NCBI GenBank assembly: GCA_030432195.1 | Contig: JAUIHE010000011.1 | Location: 1-36,302, forward strand | DNA: 36,302 nt | Source of the DNA: Alphaproteobacteria bacterium | GTDB taxonomy: Bacteria; Pseudomonadota; Alphaproteobacteria; UBA7985; JAUIBT01 | Direction of reading: 5' to 3' | In this document: piece by piece, positions 1 to 7,674 of the stretch | How positions within the stretch are numbered: the stretch's first letter is position 1 | Layout: each line of letters begins with the position of its first letter | Translations under genes and position numbers: made by a program | The notes under the pieces: generated by a model | Database searches by the model: none | The model's input: only the letters and a program-made list of their open reading frames with translations | What the model was told of the DNA's origin: nothing

Positions 1-507
1 AAGGACCGCCAAGCCCTGTTGGAGGCCCTCATCCAGCGGTGGGAGGCCCTCAACACCGGCCATATGGTCGCGCGCGCGCAAGCCTATGCCGAAGACATAT
101 GCGAGGCATGCTTTAACTTGTTCGATTGTTGGCTGGACGACCGCTTGTTTGACACGCGCCTGGAATTGGCAATTCGGGCATGGGCCAACGCCGATGCGGC
201 ACTCAAACAGCGGGTAGATGCCGCCGACGCCCTGCGCTTGGCGGCCGTTCAGGCCATGTTTGAGCGCTTTGGCAACGGCCCTCAAGCAGCCGAAGTGCGC
301 GCCATGACCTTACTGTTCACCCAACACGGATACATGGCGCTGGGCAAGGTAGAGAACAACGATGAGCGGCTGGCACGCATGCCCGCCTATATTGAGGTCT
401 TTACCGGCCAGCGCCCCAGCCCTCGCCAACTTGAACGCTTTTGCGCGCGGCATGGGTTGGTCCCACCAATCGCGGCGCTCAGCATTTTGACGGAGCAGGC
501 TGCTTGA
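1..507 (+). CDS. TetR-family regulator, C-terminal part (5' truncated by window edge)
   Basis: The frame is open from the first base of the window to a TGA at 505-507, so the start and the N-terminal helix-turn-helix lie upstream. What remains (about 168 residues) is all helical. It carries a pattern typical of TetR C-terminal ligand/dimerisation domains: an LELAIRAWA stretch, then a helix ending in a run such as DAADALRLAAVQAMFERFG, then an ALLFTQHGYMAL-like helix, a YIEVFTG segment and a final helix near the C-terminus. The TetR assignment is an inference from this pattern, because the diagnostic DNA-binding part is not visible. It converges on the catabolic operon that follows on the minus strand. 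It could be that operon's regulator, but its position at the 3' end of the operon gives no proof. Confidence 0.65.
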   Translation, partial: KDRQALLEALIQRWEALNTGHMVARAQAYAEDICEACFNLFDCWLDDRLFDTRLELAIRAWANADAALKQRVDAADALRLAAVQAMFERFGNGPQAAEVRAMTLLFTQHGYMALGKVENNDERLARMPAYIEVFTGQRPSPRQLERFCARHGLVPPIAALSILTEQAA

Positions 508-579
508 GGGCAAACGGCCAAAGCCGATGCCCCCAAGTCCTATGCCGAAAGCACCAAGTGCCAAGCACCAAGCGCTATA

Positions 580-1452
580 CTACCACTCGGCCTTGCCGAG
601 CAGCGCGACTTCACCGGCGAAGTTGGTAACGCGAACGCTGGCGCTTTGGCCGTTTTCGTCGTCGATCAGGCCCGCGGCCTCTACCGCTATTGGGCGGTTG
701 ACGAAGCACGGTTGCTGACTGCGAAAATCGAAGCGTCGCATCGGCTGCTCGCGCAATTCAGCGGCCGCTTGCGCTGCTAGGAAGCCCATCAGCGGGCCAT
801 GCACAACGATATCTGGATAGAACTCGTTGGTTTGACAGAACTCGCGGTCGTAGTGGATGCGATGCCCGTTCCAAGTCAGCGCCGAAAAACGGAACAGCAT
901 GATTTCATCGGGCAGATAATCGCGCCGGACCTGCGCTTCCATCGGCTCAAGTTCACGGCCCATGGTCTCCGGTGCCATGACGCTGGGCACCTCGCGGTAA
1001 ACGACGGTACGGGTCTCGACCAGCGAGCCACCAGAACTTGAGGCAAACGCCCGCTCCAAGCTGACGAAAATAAGAGTGCCGCTTCGGCCCGTCTTTTCTT
1101 TGATCGACCGGATCGTTGACTGCCGCTCAACGCGGTCGCCGATTTTAATCGGGGCATCAAAGCGCGTGTCCGAGCCCGCCCACATGCGCCGCGGCAACGC
1201 AACCGGCGGCATGAAGCCCCCTCGCTTGATATGGCCGTCGTGGTCCAGTTCTGCTGCTGGCGTAACTTCATTGCAGAAAAACAGGTGCGCAAGCGGTGGC
1301 AGAGGTGCGCCTTCTTTCAGGGTCTCCTGCGGCCAGCCAAAGGTGGCGGCCAGCTGCTGCATTCTGCCAAGGCCGACCAGATCGTTTTGTGTTTCCTTGC
1401 GTCCAACCCAAGCCTGCAAATCGTCAATGCCGTGTGTGTTCGTTGTGCTCAT
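580..1452 (-). CDS. FAS1-like/MaoC-type hot-dog dehydratase (mesaconyl/itaconyl-CoA hydratase-like)
   Basis: This 290-residue protein is of the two-hot-dog 'FAS1-like dehydratase' type, to which mesaconyl-C4-CoA hydratase and itaconyl-CoA hydratase belong. It is expected to add water to, or remove it from, a branched or dicarboxylic acyl-CoA in the cytoplasm. The C-terminal hot-dog carries the hydratase signature NGHRIHYD at residues 195-202, followed by VHGPLMGFLAAQ, as in this family. The ATG at 1452 is preceded by AAGGAG seven bases upstream. The start lies 29 bases inside the end of the MmgE/PrpD gene, so the two are probably translationally coupled. It is the last gene of a minus-strand operon with a CoA-transferase and an M24 hydrolase. 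The fold and general reaction are fairly secure; the substrate is not. Confidence 0.85.
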   Translation of the reverse strand: MSTTNTHGIDDLQAWVGRKETQNDLVGLGRMQQLAATFGWPQETLKEGAPLPPLAHLFFCNEVTPAAELDHDGHIKRGGFMPPVALPRRMWAGSDTRFDAPIKIGDRVERQSTIRSIKEKTGRSGTLIFVSLERAFASSSGGSLVETRTVVYREVPSVMAPETMGRELEPMEAQVRRDYLPDEIMLFRFSALTWNGHRIHYDREFCQTNEFYPDIVVHGPLMGFLAAQAAAELREQPMRRFDFRSQQPCFVNRPIAVEAAGLIDDENGQSASVRVTNFAGEVALLGKAEW

Positions 1453-2788
1453 GTTCGGCTCCTTCCATAAGCAGTTTATGGATACGTGGCAGGCGGCTTG
1501 CCTCTTCAGGCAGCGCCAAGCACGCGGTGATCAAGGCTTCGCCTTGGGCTGAATCAACATTTCCCAGCGCTAGCAGCTTGCGCGCCTTATCGACGACAGC
1601 GGCTTGGTCCAGCGGTTTTGCGGGATCTCCCAGAGCTTGATCGGTCTGGGCAGATAGGCGGCGACCATCGTTCAATGTCACGGTCAGCGCGTTGCCCCAA
1701 GCCTCGGGGTAAGCGGTTTCATAGTCGGCGGACTCGCTCAGCGCCACGCGAGCGCTGGCACCCTGCAGGCGCTGTCGGGCTTCATCGTTGAAGCTTTCGA
1801 ATCCGATTTCCGCTTGGGTCAGAGCCTCAAGCACCGTGTGTTGTAGGGAAAACTTGGCCTGATAGTCGCTGGTTGGCTCTGGGCGGTTGCAGACGTTGAG
1901 CGCAGCGGCATAGGTCGCAAGCTCGACCTGTTCAATCTGTGCCAATGCCAACGGGCGGCCGCCATTTTCCTCTACCAGCGCCAAGGCACAATCAATTGCC
2001 GGGTGGGTGTGTCGACAGCACGGGTAGGGCTTCATCGAGGTCTCAACCAGAGCCCAAGGGGCATCTGGGTCGCGCAACACCGCCGCAGGATCCGCATCGG
2101 GGCACGCCCCTGCATAGAAGCCCTGCGTGCCCTCCAAAATATGGGCCGGGCCGGTAAAGCCATGCGCGGCCAGGTCTGCGGCCGTCATGCCGGCTTCGCA
2201 GGCTCGCGCGGTGTGTAGGTGTTTGGACATGGCACCATCGGGCAAAAACTGCCACAAGCCCGCCGACTGCGTTCCAGCATTGCCCAGCGCCCATTGTGTC
2301 GCCGCATCATCAAGATCCAGCAGACAGGCCGACGCCATGGCCGAGCCAAACGGCCCACAAGTGGCGGTGTTGTGCCAAACCTTGTAGTGCGCGGGGCCAA
2401 CCGACGCCCCCACCCGGCAGCAGGCCTCATAGCCCTGCAAAACGGCTCTCAAAAAGGCCGGACCGGCGGCATTGGTCTCAAGCGCCATGGCAAGGGCTGG
2501 CGGCACCACAACACAGCCAGGATGGGTGACCGACCCGCGATGCAGGTCGTCCATCTCAACGATATGCGCCAGACCGCCAAACAAAAAGGCCTGCATCGCT
2601 GGCGCATCCCCGCGGTGGGCGATAAACTGCTTGAGCGCCAAGGCTTGCGGCGTATGGCGTCCGGCCAGCGCACAGGCGAGCGTGTCCAGTACGAACAGGC
2701 TGGCCGCGCGCAAGTCGCTATCCGTGACCGCCTTGGATCGGATGTATGCGATGAGTTGGCCTGTGAGGCTGGGTGCTTGTGTCGTCAT
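1424..2788 (-). CDS. MmgE/PrpD family protein
   Basis: A 454-residue member of the MmgE/PrpD family, which includes 2-methylcitrate dehydratase and cis-aconitate (itaconate) decarboxylase. The N-terminus (VLDTLACALAGRHTPQA) and the helical core motifs (VVPPALAMALE, YEACCRVGASVG, HNTATCGPFGSAMASACLL) are characteristic. A second part from about residue 270 starts with the family motif MKPYPCCRHTHPAID. Within an acyl-CoA operon it may be a dehydratase, isomerase or decarboxylase of a C5-C7 acid; the exact reaction cannot be read from sequence. I chose the ATG at 2788. It overlaps the TGA of the upstream CoA-transferase as ATGA, with GGGAG seven bases upstream. A longer frame up to 2875 is only the antisense of the transferase's own end. 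Confidence 0.88.
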   Translation of the reverse strand: MTTQAPSLTGQLIAYIRSKAVTDSDLRAASLFVLDTLACALAGRHTPQALALKQFIAHRGDAPAMQAFLFGGLAHIVEMDDLHRGSVTHPGCVVVPPALAMALETNAAGPAFLRAVLQGYEACCRVGASVGPAHYKVWHNTATCGPFGSAMASACLLDLDDAATQWALGNAGTQSAGLWQFLPDGAMSKHLHTARACEAGMTAADLAAHGFTGPAHILEGTQGFYAGACPDADPAAVLRDPDAPWALVETSMKPYPCCRHTHPAIDCALALVEENGGRPLALAQIEQVELATYAAALNVCNRPEPTSDYQAKFSLQHTVLEALTQAEIGFESFNDEARQRLQGASARVALSESADYETAYPEAWGNALTVTLNDGRRLSAQTDQALGDPAKPLDQAAVVDKARKLLALGNVDSAQGEALITACLALPEEASRLPRIHKLLMEGAEHEHNEHTRH

Positions 2789-3933
2789 GTCTGGCTCCCA
2801 AATCGCGCCTTGATTTCTTCGGTGTGCTCGCCAACGCTCGGGACGGCGCCCAAGTGGCGCTCTGTGCCCGCCCAAGTGACAGCGGGGGCCGGAATGTCGG
2901 CCTGCTGGCCCGCCGCGACCTCAATCGACGTGCGTTGCAATTGCGGGTGCTGAGACAAGCCCTCGACGCCGTTCACGCGCGCATAGGCCAGTTTCGCGGC
3001 CTCCATGCGGTGCTCAAGATCTTCAAGCGGTAGCTTTGAGAAGACCGCATTGATTTCGTCATCAAGCTGCGCACGATGAGCAACGCGCGCATCATTGCTC
3101 ACAAATCGCTCCTGGGTGGCGAGCGCGGGCTGCCCCAGCACATCGCTGCAAAGGCGTTGCCATTCGCGCTCGTTTTGGATCGAGAACATCAGCGGACGGC
3201 CATCGGCACTGGCATAGGCGCCATAGGGTGCGATGGATGGATGGTTGAGACCGACCCGCTTCGGCGCCTTGCCACCATAGTCAAAGTGCAACAACGGCAC
3301 CGCCATCATGTCCGCTAGGGAAGCAAACAAGGAGGCTTTCAGGTGCGCGCCCCGCCCTGTCTTTTCCCGCAACATCAACGCTTCTAAGATTGCCGCGTGG
3401 GCAAACATGCCCGTCGAGATGTCCGCAATTGAAATGCCGACACGGCCCGGCGATTCTGGCGAGCCGGTAATGTCGGCCAGCCCGGTTTCGCACTGGGCCA
3501 GCAAGTCATAGCCGCGCCGCTGTGCGTAGGGGCCCTGTTCACCGAACCCAGAAATATCGCAGGTAATCAGACGCGGATTCAGAGCCTCAAGCGCGGCATT
3601 GCCTAAGCCGTTGCGCTCGGCAGCACCCACCGACATGTTTTGAATAAACACGTCGGCCTGGGCCAACATGGCCATCATCACCGCTTTGTCGTTGGCATCT
3701 TTGATGTCCAACACGACCGATTTTTTGCCGCGGTTGAGCCAGACAAAATACGAGCTCTGTCCGTGCACCACCGAGTCATAGTTGCGGCCAAAATCGCCTT
3801 CGGGCCTCTCGATTTTTATGACCTCTGCGCCCATATCGGCCAGGCGCGAGGAGGCAAAGGGGGCGGCGACCGCCTGCTCTAGGCTCACGACAAGCAAGCC
3901 TTCCAGCAAGCGCTGAGGATCGGATGACGTCAT
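2785..3933 (-). CDS. Class III (CaiB/BaiF) CoA-transferase
   Basis: A 382-residue family III CoA-transferase, which moves CoA between carboxylic acids through an enzyme-bound aspartyl anhydride. Seen in sequence: the N-terminal VVSLEQAVAAPFASSRLADMGAEVIKIE signature split over residues 15-42, the N-R-G-K-K-S motif near residue 67-72, SGFGEQGP, and GYDLLAQ with the expected nucleophile D143. Length is slightly under the usual 390-420. The frame is open to a TTG at 3948, but the ATG at 3933 is a better start. It lies 11 bases after the M24 gene's stop; neither has a strong ribosome site. Its TGA overlaps the next gene's ATG. It probably activates the acid processed by the downstream MmgE/PrpD and hot-dog proteins, using succinyl-CoA or a similar donor. 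Confidence 0.93.
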   Translation of the reverse strand: MTSSDPQRLLEGLLVVSLEQAVAAPFASSRLADMGAEVIKIERPEGDFGRNYDSVVHGQSSYFVWLNRGKKSVVLDIKDANDKAVMMAMLAQADVFIQNMSVGAAERNGLGNAALEALNPRLITCDISGFGEQGPYAQRRGYDLLAQCETGLADITGSPESPGRVGISIADISTGMFAHAAILEALMLREKTGRGAHLKASLFASLADMMAVPLLHFDYGGKAPKRVGLNHPSIAPYGAYASADGRPLMFSIQNEREWQRLCSDVLGQPALATQERFVSNDARVAHRAQLDDEINAVFSKLPLEDLEHRMEAAKLAYARVNGVEGLSQHPQLQRTSIEVAAGQQADIPAPAVTWAGTERHLGAVPSVGEHTEEIKARFGSQT

Positions 3934-3944
3934 CGAAACTTCAA

Positions 3945-5096
3945 TCAAAAGACAAGGAGATCGGTTGGCCGATGGGACAATGGCGCGTTGCCGTCAGCGG
4001 TGACTTCGACCGTGTGGCCAAAGCACATGGCCGTGCCGGTATCGCTGTCCATAATAATCATGTGAGCAAAGACCACCATGCCCGGCAGGATCTGAACCGG
4101 ATTGTCTTGATACATCATCGGCCAATCCATCCAAGTGGGCGTGAAGGTGGTCCCCAATGAATAGCCACTGGCGTTGAGACGGTGCTCTGACAAGCCGAAG
4201 TCGTCCATGACCCGCGCATGTTCGGCAAAAGCCTGCCCGAAAGTCTTGCCAGGAACCAAGCTTGCGCAAGTTGCGTCCAGCGCAGCCACAGAGGCTTCAT
4301 GCAATTGGCGGTGGCGATCGGTCGCCGCGCCGATGCACCAAGTGCGCATCATGGCGGCATGATAATGGCGATAGCTGCCGGCCCACTCTAGGGTCAGTTG
4401 GTCTGTGGGTTGCAAGACCCGCCGGCCCGACTGATAGCGACACAGCAAGGCGTAGTCGCCAGAGCCAATGATAAATTCGTTGCCAGGATAGTCACCGCCG
4501 CCCGAAAAGATCGCGTCGTGCATGGCGCCCAGAATGCGCCCTTCGTCCGCACCAGCGCGGGTCTGCTCAGCGGCGGCATCCAACGCCAAATCCGCAAGCT
4601 CCCCGGCTTTGCGGACATAGACCAGCTCGTCTTCTGATTTGACGACACGCAAGCGATCGACCAGACCGCTCGCATCCACCAAATCCGCCTGCCCTACAAA
4701 GGCAGCATCCAAACGCCGCCCCAAAGCGGCGGTCAGGCCATAGGCTTGGTACTCAACGCCAAGGCGCTTACCGGCCAAACCCTTGCTTCGAACCAGGTCC
4801 AGCAGGTCATAGGCAGGCGCCGCATCGGCTGCATCTTTCCAAATTGTCAGGTCGGTTACGATTGAGGTCAGCTCAACCTGGCGCTTGTCGGCCGACCGAG
4901 TCAAAATGGCGTAGTTGCCGTGGCCATCGACGATCAAGCACTGAAAAAAGCAATAGCCAAAGGTGTCGTAACCCGTCAGGTAGAACATACTCTCTTGCTT
5001 GAAGATCAGCATGCCATCAAGCTGGGCTTCTTGCATGGCAGCTACCAGCGCCTGGCGCCGACGGGCGAATTCTTCAGAACTAAAATGCAGAGCCAT
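3945..5096 (-). CDS. M24 (creatinase/aminopeptidase-P fold) hydrolase lacking metal ligands
   Basis: A 383-residue protein with the two-domain layout of the M24 family: a creatinase-type N-domain (LTGYDTFGYCFFQCL at about residues 40-54) and a pita-bread C-domain. The metal-binding residues of true aminopeptidases are absent. The expected D-x-G...D-x-T-R-T site reads LEWAG...AAMMRT (E237 and A248 instead of two Asp). The GHGIG histidine is Y312 in SGYSLG. The E of 'EPG' is H345 in FAHMII, and no acidic residue sits cleanly at the last site. Creatinase and ectoine hydrolase are known M24-fold enzymes that work on C-N bonds without the standard metal pair. I infer this is such an amide or amidine hydrolase, not a dipeptidase. 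It is the first well-supported gene of the CoA-transferase operon. Confidence 0.85.
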   Translation of the reverse strand: MALHFSSEEFARRRQALVAAMQEAQLDGMLIFKQESMFYLTGYDTFGYCFFQCLIVDGHGNYAILTRSADKRQVELTSIVTDLTIWKDAADAAPAYDLLDLVRSKGLAGKRLGVEYQAYGLTAALGRRLDAAFVGQADLVDASGLVDRLRVVKSEDELVYVRKAGELADLALDAAAEQTRAGADEGRILGAMHDAIFSGGGDYPGNEFIIGSGDYALLCRYQSGRRVLQPTDQLTLEWAGSYRHYHAAMMRTWCIGAATDRHRQLHEASVAALDATCASLVPGKTFGQAFAEHARVMDDFGLSEHRLNASGYSLGTTFTPTWMDWPMMYQDNPVQILPGMVVFAHMIIMDSDTGTAMCFGHTVEVTADGNAPLSHRPTDLLVF

Positions 5097-5283
5097 GGCT
5101 TTCCTCGACGACCTAAGCGAAATATCAGATCATCGCAAAATAGGGACTTGGCCCAAGATGGAAAGCGCTTTTTTTTTGCCGTCTAGCAGCGATCAAATCT
5201 TCTTTCCCTGCACCGACGACCTGGCGGCCTGGACGGCGGTCCGCCTTGGCAGAGCGCGCCCGTGTGAAAGCGGGCCGGCACCC

Positions 5284-5439
5284 TCAGGCCATGGTCAACA
5301 AAACGATGCAGAAAAAGCACAGCAGGATGACCGCAACGGCCATCAAGGCCACTTGGTGGCGAAATTTTTGACACCACTGATCTAAGCGGGAAGCCGGAGA
5401 GGTCAGGGAGCGTTCGTCATGAAGCAAAGGGCGCGGCAT
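5284..5439 (-). CDS. Possible small single-pass membrane protein
   Basis: A 51-codon frame starts at an ATG (5439) with AAAGGGA six bases upstream. The product has a polar, basic N-terminal half (SRLDQWCQKFRHQ) and ends in one hydrophobic helix, VALMAVAVILLCFFCIVLL, reaching almost to the C-terminus. I recognise no family. It lies about 190 bases upstream of the M24 hydrolase on the same strand and could be the operon's first gene. The good ribosome site and clear helix favour a real gene; the short length and lack of a known family argue for caution. A longer reading up to 5505 begins within AT-rich non-coding sequence and is less likely. Confidence 0.42.
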   Translation of the reverse strand: MPRPLLHDERSLTSPASRLDQWCQKFRHQVALMAVAVILLCFFCIVLLTMA

Positions 5440-5570
5440 GAGAATCCCTTTCTTGCTGGTTGTTTTTGTCGCGCCTAATGAACAGAATGTCACACCCCAG
5501 GTCAACTGGAGAACAGCATCAAGTTTTCAACATGGTCAAAAAATTTACTATATACGTGAAAATTCAGTAA

Positions 5571-5621
5571 AAATACTAACCGGCATTCCCGCAAACTCGA
5601 ACCACATTAGTGTTAGTATTT
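5571..5621. repeat. 10-bp inverted repeat in AT-rich region
   Basis: AAATACTAAC at 5571-5580 is matched exactly in reverse complement by GTTAGTATTT at 5612-5621, with 31 bases between. The spacing, about three helical turns between arm starts and four between centres, would suit a protein binding two half-sites on one face of the DNA. That it is an operator is inference. Confidence 0.45.
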
Positions 5622-5640
5622 AAATTAATCCGTATAAGAA

Positions 5641-5785
5641 ATTGCGCCGCGAATCCTCGCGCAGCTCTGGAGTCCGAAATGGCGGATCCGATTCGTCCCC
5701 GGAGTCGAATTTCTACCAATTGGTCAATATCCTAGCCCCAAGGGCGCAACGCAGAAGATTAGGGGGGCAATGCCCCCCTTTTTTC
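5641..5785 (+). ncRNA. Candidate plus-strand non-coding RNA ending at a terminator
   Basis: The only plus-strand element that the terminator at 5762-5785 could serve is an RNA from this non-coding stretch. TTGCGCC at 5642-5648 can pair with GGCGCAA at 5743-5749, closing a domain of about 108 bases. Inside it CTCTGG and CCGGAG, and a short GCG/CGC hairpin, can pair. A TATAAG at 5633-5638 could be a -10 box, though it lies very close to the RNA's proposed start. I do not recognise a 6S, SRP, tmRNA or tRNA pattern. This is a structural guess, not an identification. Confidence 0.25.
5762..5785 (+). terminator. Rho-independent terminator
   Basis: GGGGGGC, loop AAT, GCCCCCC, then six T. The T-run follows the stem on the plus strand, so it terminates plus-strand transcription toward glyA. 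For glyA, whose stop codon ends at 5791 on the minus strand, the same stem is followed only by TAATCTT, so it would be a weaker terminator in that direction. Confidence 0.8.
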
Positions 5786-5790
5786 TTAGC

Positions 5791-7089
5791 TTAAGCCAAA
5801 GGTGAATTATAGATCGGGAAACGATCGCACAGGGCTTTGACCTGCTGCGCCACTTCTGCCTCAACAGCCGCGTTTCCTTCTTCGCCATTGGCAGCAAGAC
5901 CATCCAACACCTTGGCGATCAACTGGCCAATCAGGCGGAATTCATCTTCCTTGAAGCCGCGCGTTGTGCCCGCAGGGCTACCCAAACGAATGCCTGATGT
6001 GATCATCGGCTTTTCCGTATCAAACGGCACAGAGTTCTTGTTGCAAGTAATGTGCGCGCGATCCAAGGCCTTTTCTGCTGCGTTGCCTTTGACGCCTTTC
6101 GGGCGCAGGTCAACCAACAGCAGGTGGGTTGCGGTGCCGCCAGAGACCAGATCCAGGCCGTTCTCCTGCAAGGTTTCGCCCAGCACTTGCGCATTGCGCA
6201 CAACCTGTTTGCAATAGCTCTTGAACTCGGGCTTCAAAGCCTCGCCGAAGGCAACCGCTTTGGCCGCGATCACGTTCATCAAGGGGCCGCCCTGTAGGCC
6301 AGGGAAGACAGCAGAGTTGATCTTCTTACCCAAGTCCTCATCACGGCTCAAAATAATGCCACCGCGCGGGCCGCGCAGCGTTTTGTGCGTGGTAGAGGTG
6401 ACGACGTGCGCATGCTCCAACGGGTTAGGATGGCAGCCACCAGCAACCAAGCCGGCAAAGTGGGCCATATCAACGTGCAGATAGGCGCCAATGCTGTCGG
6501 CAATCTCACGGAATACCTTGAAGTCGATTATCTGCGGATAGGCCGAACCGCCTGCGATAATCAGCTTTGGCTGGTGTTCTTCGGCCAGTGCGCGAACCTG
6601 CGCCATGTCGATCTGCTTGTCCTGCTCGCGCAGACCGTAGGCAATGGCGTTAAACCATTTGCCCGACTGGTTGACCTTAGAGCCGTGGGTCAGGTGGCCG
6701 CCGTGATCCAAAGACAAGCCCAAAATGGTATCGCCGGGCTTGACCAGTGCCATCATAACCGCCTGGTTGGCTTGCGCGCCGGAGTGCGGCTGCACGTTGG
6801 CGAAGCTACAGTCGAAAAGCTGCTTCAGGCGGTCGATAGCCAGAGCCTCTGCCACATCCACGTATTCACAGCCACCGTAGTAGCGGCGCCCCGGATAGCC
6901 TTCGGCGTACTTGTTGGTGTGAACCGAACCCAGGGTCTGCATAACCGCGTTCGAGACGATGTTTTCAGAGGCGATCAGCTCGATGAAGTCCTGCTGGCGC
7001 ACCAGCTCTTTGCTCAGCGACGCGAAAAGCTCGGGGTCCGCTTGTTCCACATTTGCGGTCCAAAAGTCCTGTGGCACTTGATAGTCCAT
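5791..7089 (-). CDS. glyA: Serine hydroxymethyltransferase
   Basis: A 432-residue cytosolic PLP enzyme that interconverts serine and glycine while charging tetrahydrofolate with a one-carbon unit. The N-terminal LIASENIVS motif (residues 38-46), the [14 protein letters not shown] segment (65-78) and the PLP-lysine motif [14 protein letters not shown] with K236 are all present. [15 protein letters not shown] lies near the C-terminus, and length matches the family. The ATG at 7089 has AGGAA about eight bases upstream. It follows rpiB on the same strand after 96 bases, an arrangement common in alphaproteobacteria, where nrdR and rib genes often come next; here they do not. Confidence 0.98.
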   Translation of the reverse strand: MDYQVPQDFWTANVEQADPELFASLSKELVRQQDFIELIASENIVSNAVMQTLGSVHTNKYAEGYPGRRYYGGCEYVDVAEALAIDRLKQLFDCSFANVQPHSGAQANQAVMMALVKPGDTILGLSLDHGGHLTHGSKVNQSGKWFNAIAYGLREQDKQIDMAQVRALAEEHQPKLIIAGGSAYPQIIDFKVFREIADSIGAYLHVDMAHFAGLVAGGCHPNPLEHAHVVTSTTHKTLRGPRGGIILSRDEDLGKKINSAVFPGLQGGPLMNVIAAKAVAFGEALKPEFKSYCKQVVRNAQVLGETLQENGLDLVSGGTATHLLLVDLRPKGVKGNAAEKALDRAHITCNKNSVPFDTEKPMITSGIRLGSPAGTTRGFKEDEFRLIGQLIAKVLDGLAANGEEGNAAVEAEVAQQVKALCDRFPIYNSPLA

Positions 7090-7185
7090 TTAGGGTTCCT
7101 GTCTTCTGGGGGATCGACGGTGTCAGATCGGGGTCAAAACGGTAAGAAGAGGCCTCAACGCGCCCGCTTCGTGCTGGCTTGGCTT

Positions 7186-7611
7186 CTAGCTGAGCTTATC
7201 AACGCGGCGCTGGTGGCGGCCGCCTTCGAAGGCGACCTCAATAAAAGCAGTAACGACATCCTTTGCAGTCTCTGCACCGATTAGTCGCGCGCCCATGACC
7301 AAAACGTTGGCATCATTGTGCGCGCGGGTCAGTCGAGCGCCCGTTACATCGTGGCACAGCGCTGCGCGAATATGTTTGTGACGGTTCAAAGCGATGGATA
7401 TGCCGATTCCCGTCCCGCACATAGCAATCCCTTGGGCTTGTGGGTCGGCACTCAAGGCCTGCGCCAGCTTGTCGGCATAATCGGGGTAATCAACCGAACT
7501 GGTGTCGTATGGTCCCAGATCTACAACGTCATGGCCTTGTTGCTTGAGCATATCGAGCATGGCGGCCTTCAGGTCGAACGCGGCGTGATCGCTGGCAAAA
7601 TAATAGCGCAT
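7186..7611 (-). CDS. rpiB: Ribose-5-phosphate isomerase B
   Basis: A 141-residue RpiB/LacAB-family sugar isomerase, converting ribose 5-phosphate and ribulose 5-phosphate in the pentose phosphate pathway. The N-terminal FASDHAAFDLK, the catalytic-cysteine motif MCGTGIGISIALNR (C65) and the ARLTRAHNDANVLVMGAR stretch are all diagnostic. The ATG at 7611 is preceded by AAGGAAG. Length is normal for the family. It is the likely promoter-proximal gene of an rpiB-glyA unit. Confidence 0.96.
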   Translation of the reverse strand: MRYYFASDHAAFDLKAAMLDMLKQQGHDVVDLGPYDTSSVDYPDYADKLAQALSADPQAQGIAMCGTGIGISIALNRHKHIRAALCHDVTGARLTRAHNDANVLVMGARLIGAETAKDVVTAFIEVAFEGGRHQRRVDKLS

Positions 7612-7674
7612 GGCGAGCGGCTTCCTTCGCGTGGGAATGATGGGAGTTGAGAGGAGAAACGGCAGCCTAGCGGC

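Larger units (their letters stand above)
5440..5790. other. AT-rich intergenic region between small membrane gene and glyA
   Basis: No convincing protein gene. Bases 5505-5640 are clearly richer in A+T than anything else in the window and contain a 10-bp perfect inverted repeat. Bases 5640-5785 are GC-rich again, can fold, and end in a strong plus-strand terminator. The promoter of the minus-strand operon probably lies in the AT-rich part. Confidence 0.6.

Noticed and set aside
2789-2875. N-terminal extension of the MmgE/PrpD gene
   Set aside because: These codons lie within the CoA-transferase's end and read as an Arg/Pro-rich shadow; the ATG at 2788 overlaps the stop in classic coupling.
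2219-2953. 244-codon plus-strand open frame
   Set aside because: Antisense to the MmgE/PrpD gene and the end of the CoA-transferase; the product is basic and low in hydrophobic core, typical of a shadow frame.
5646-5722. tRNA-like stretch ending in CCA
   Set aside because: The GTCGAAT loop resembles a T-loop, but the acceptor ends do not pair and no anticodon arm can be formed.
6385-7284. 299-codon plus-strand open frame
   Set aside because: It is antisense to most of glyA, which has full family motifs. The long frame follows from the GC-rich codon bias; no ribosome site or domain.
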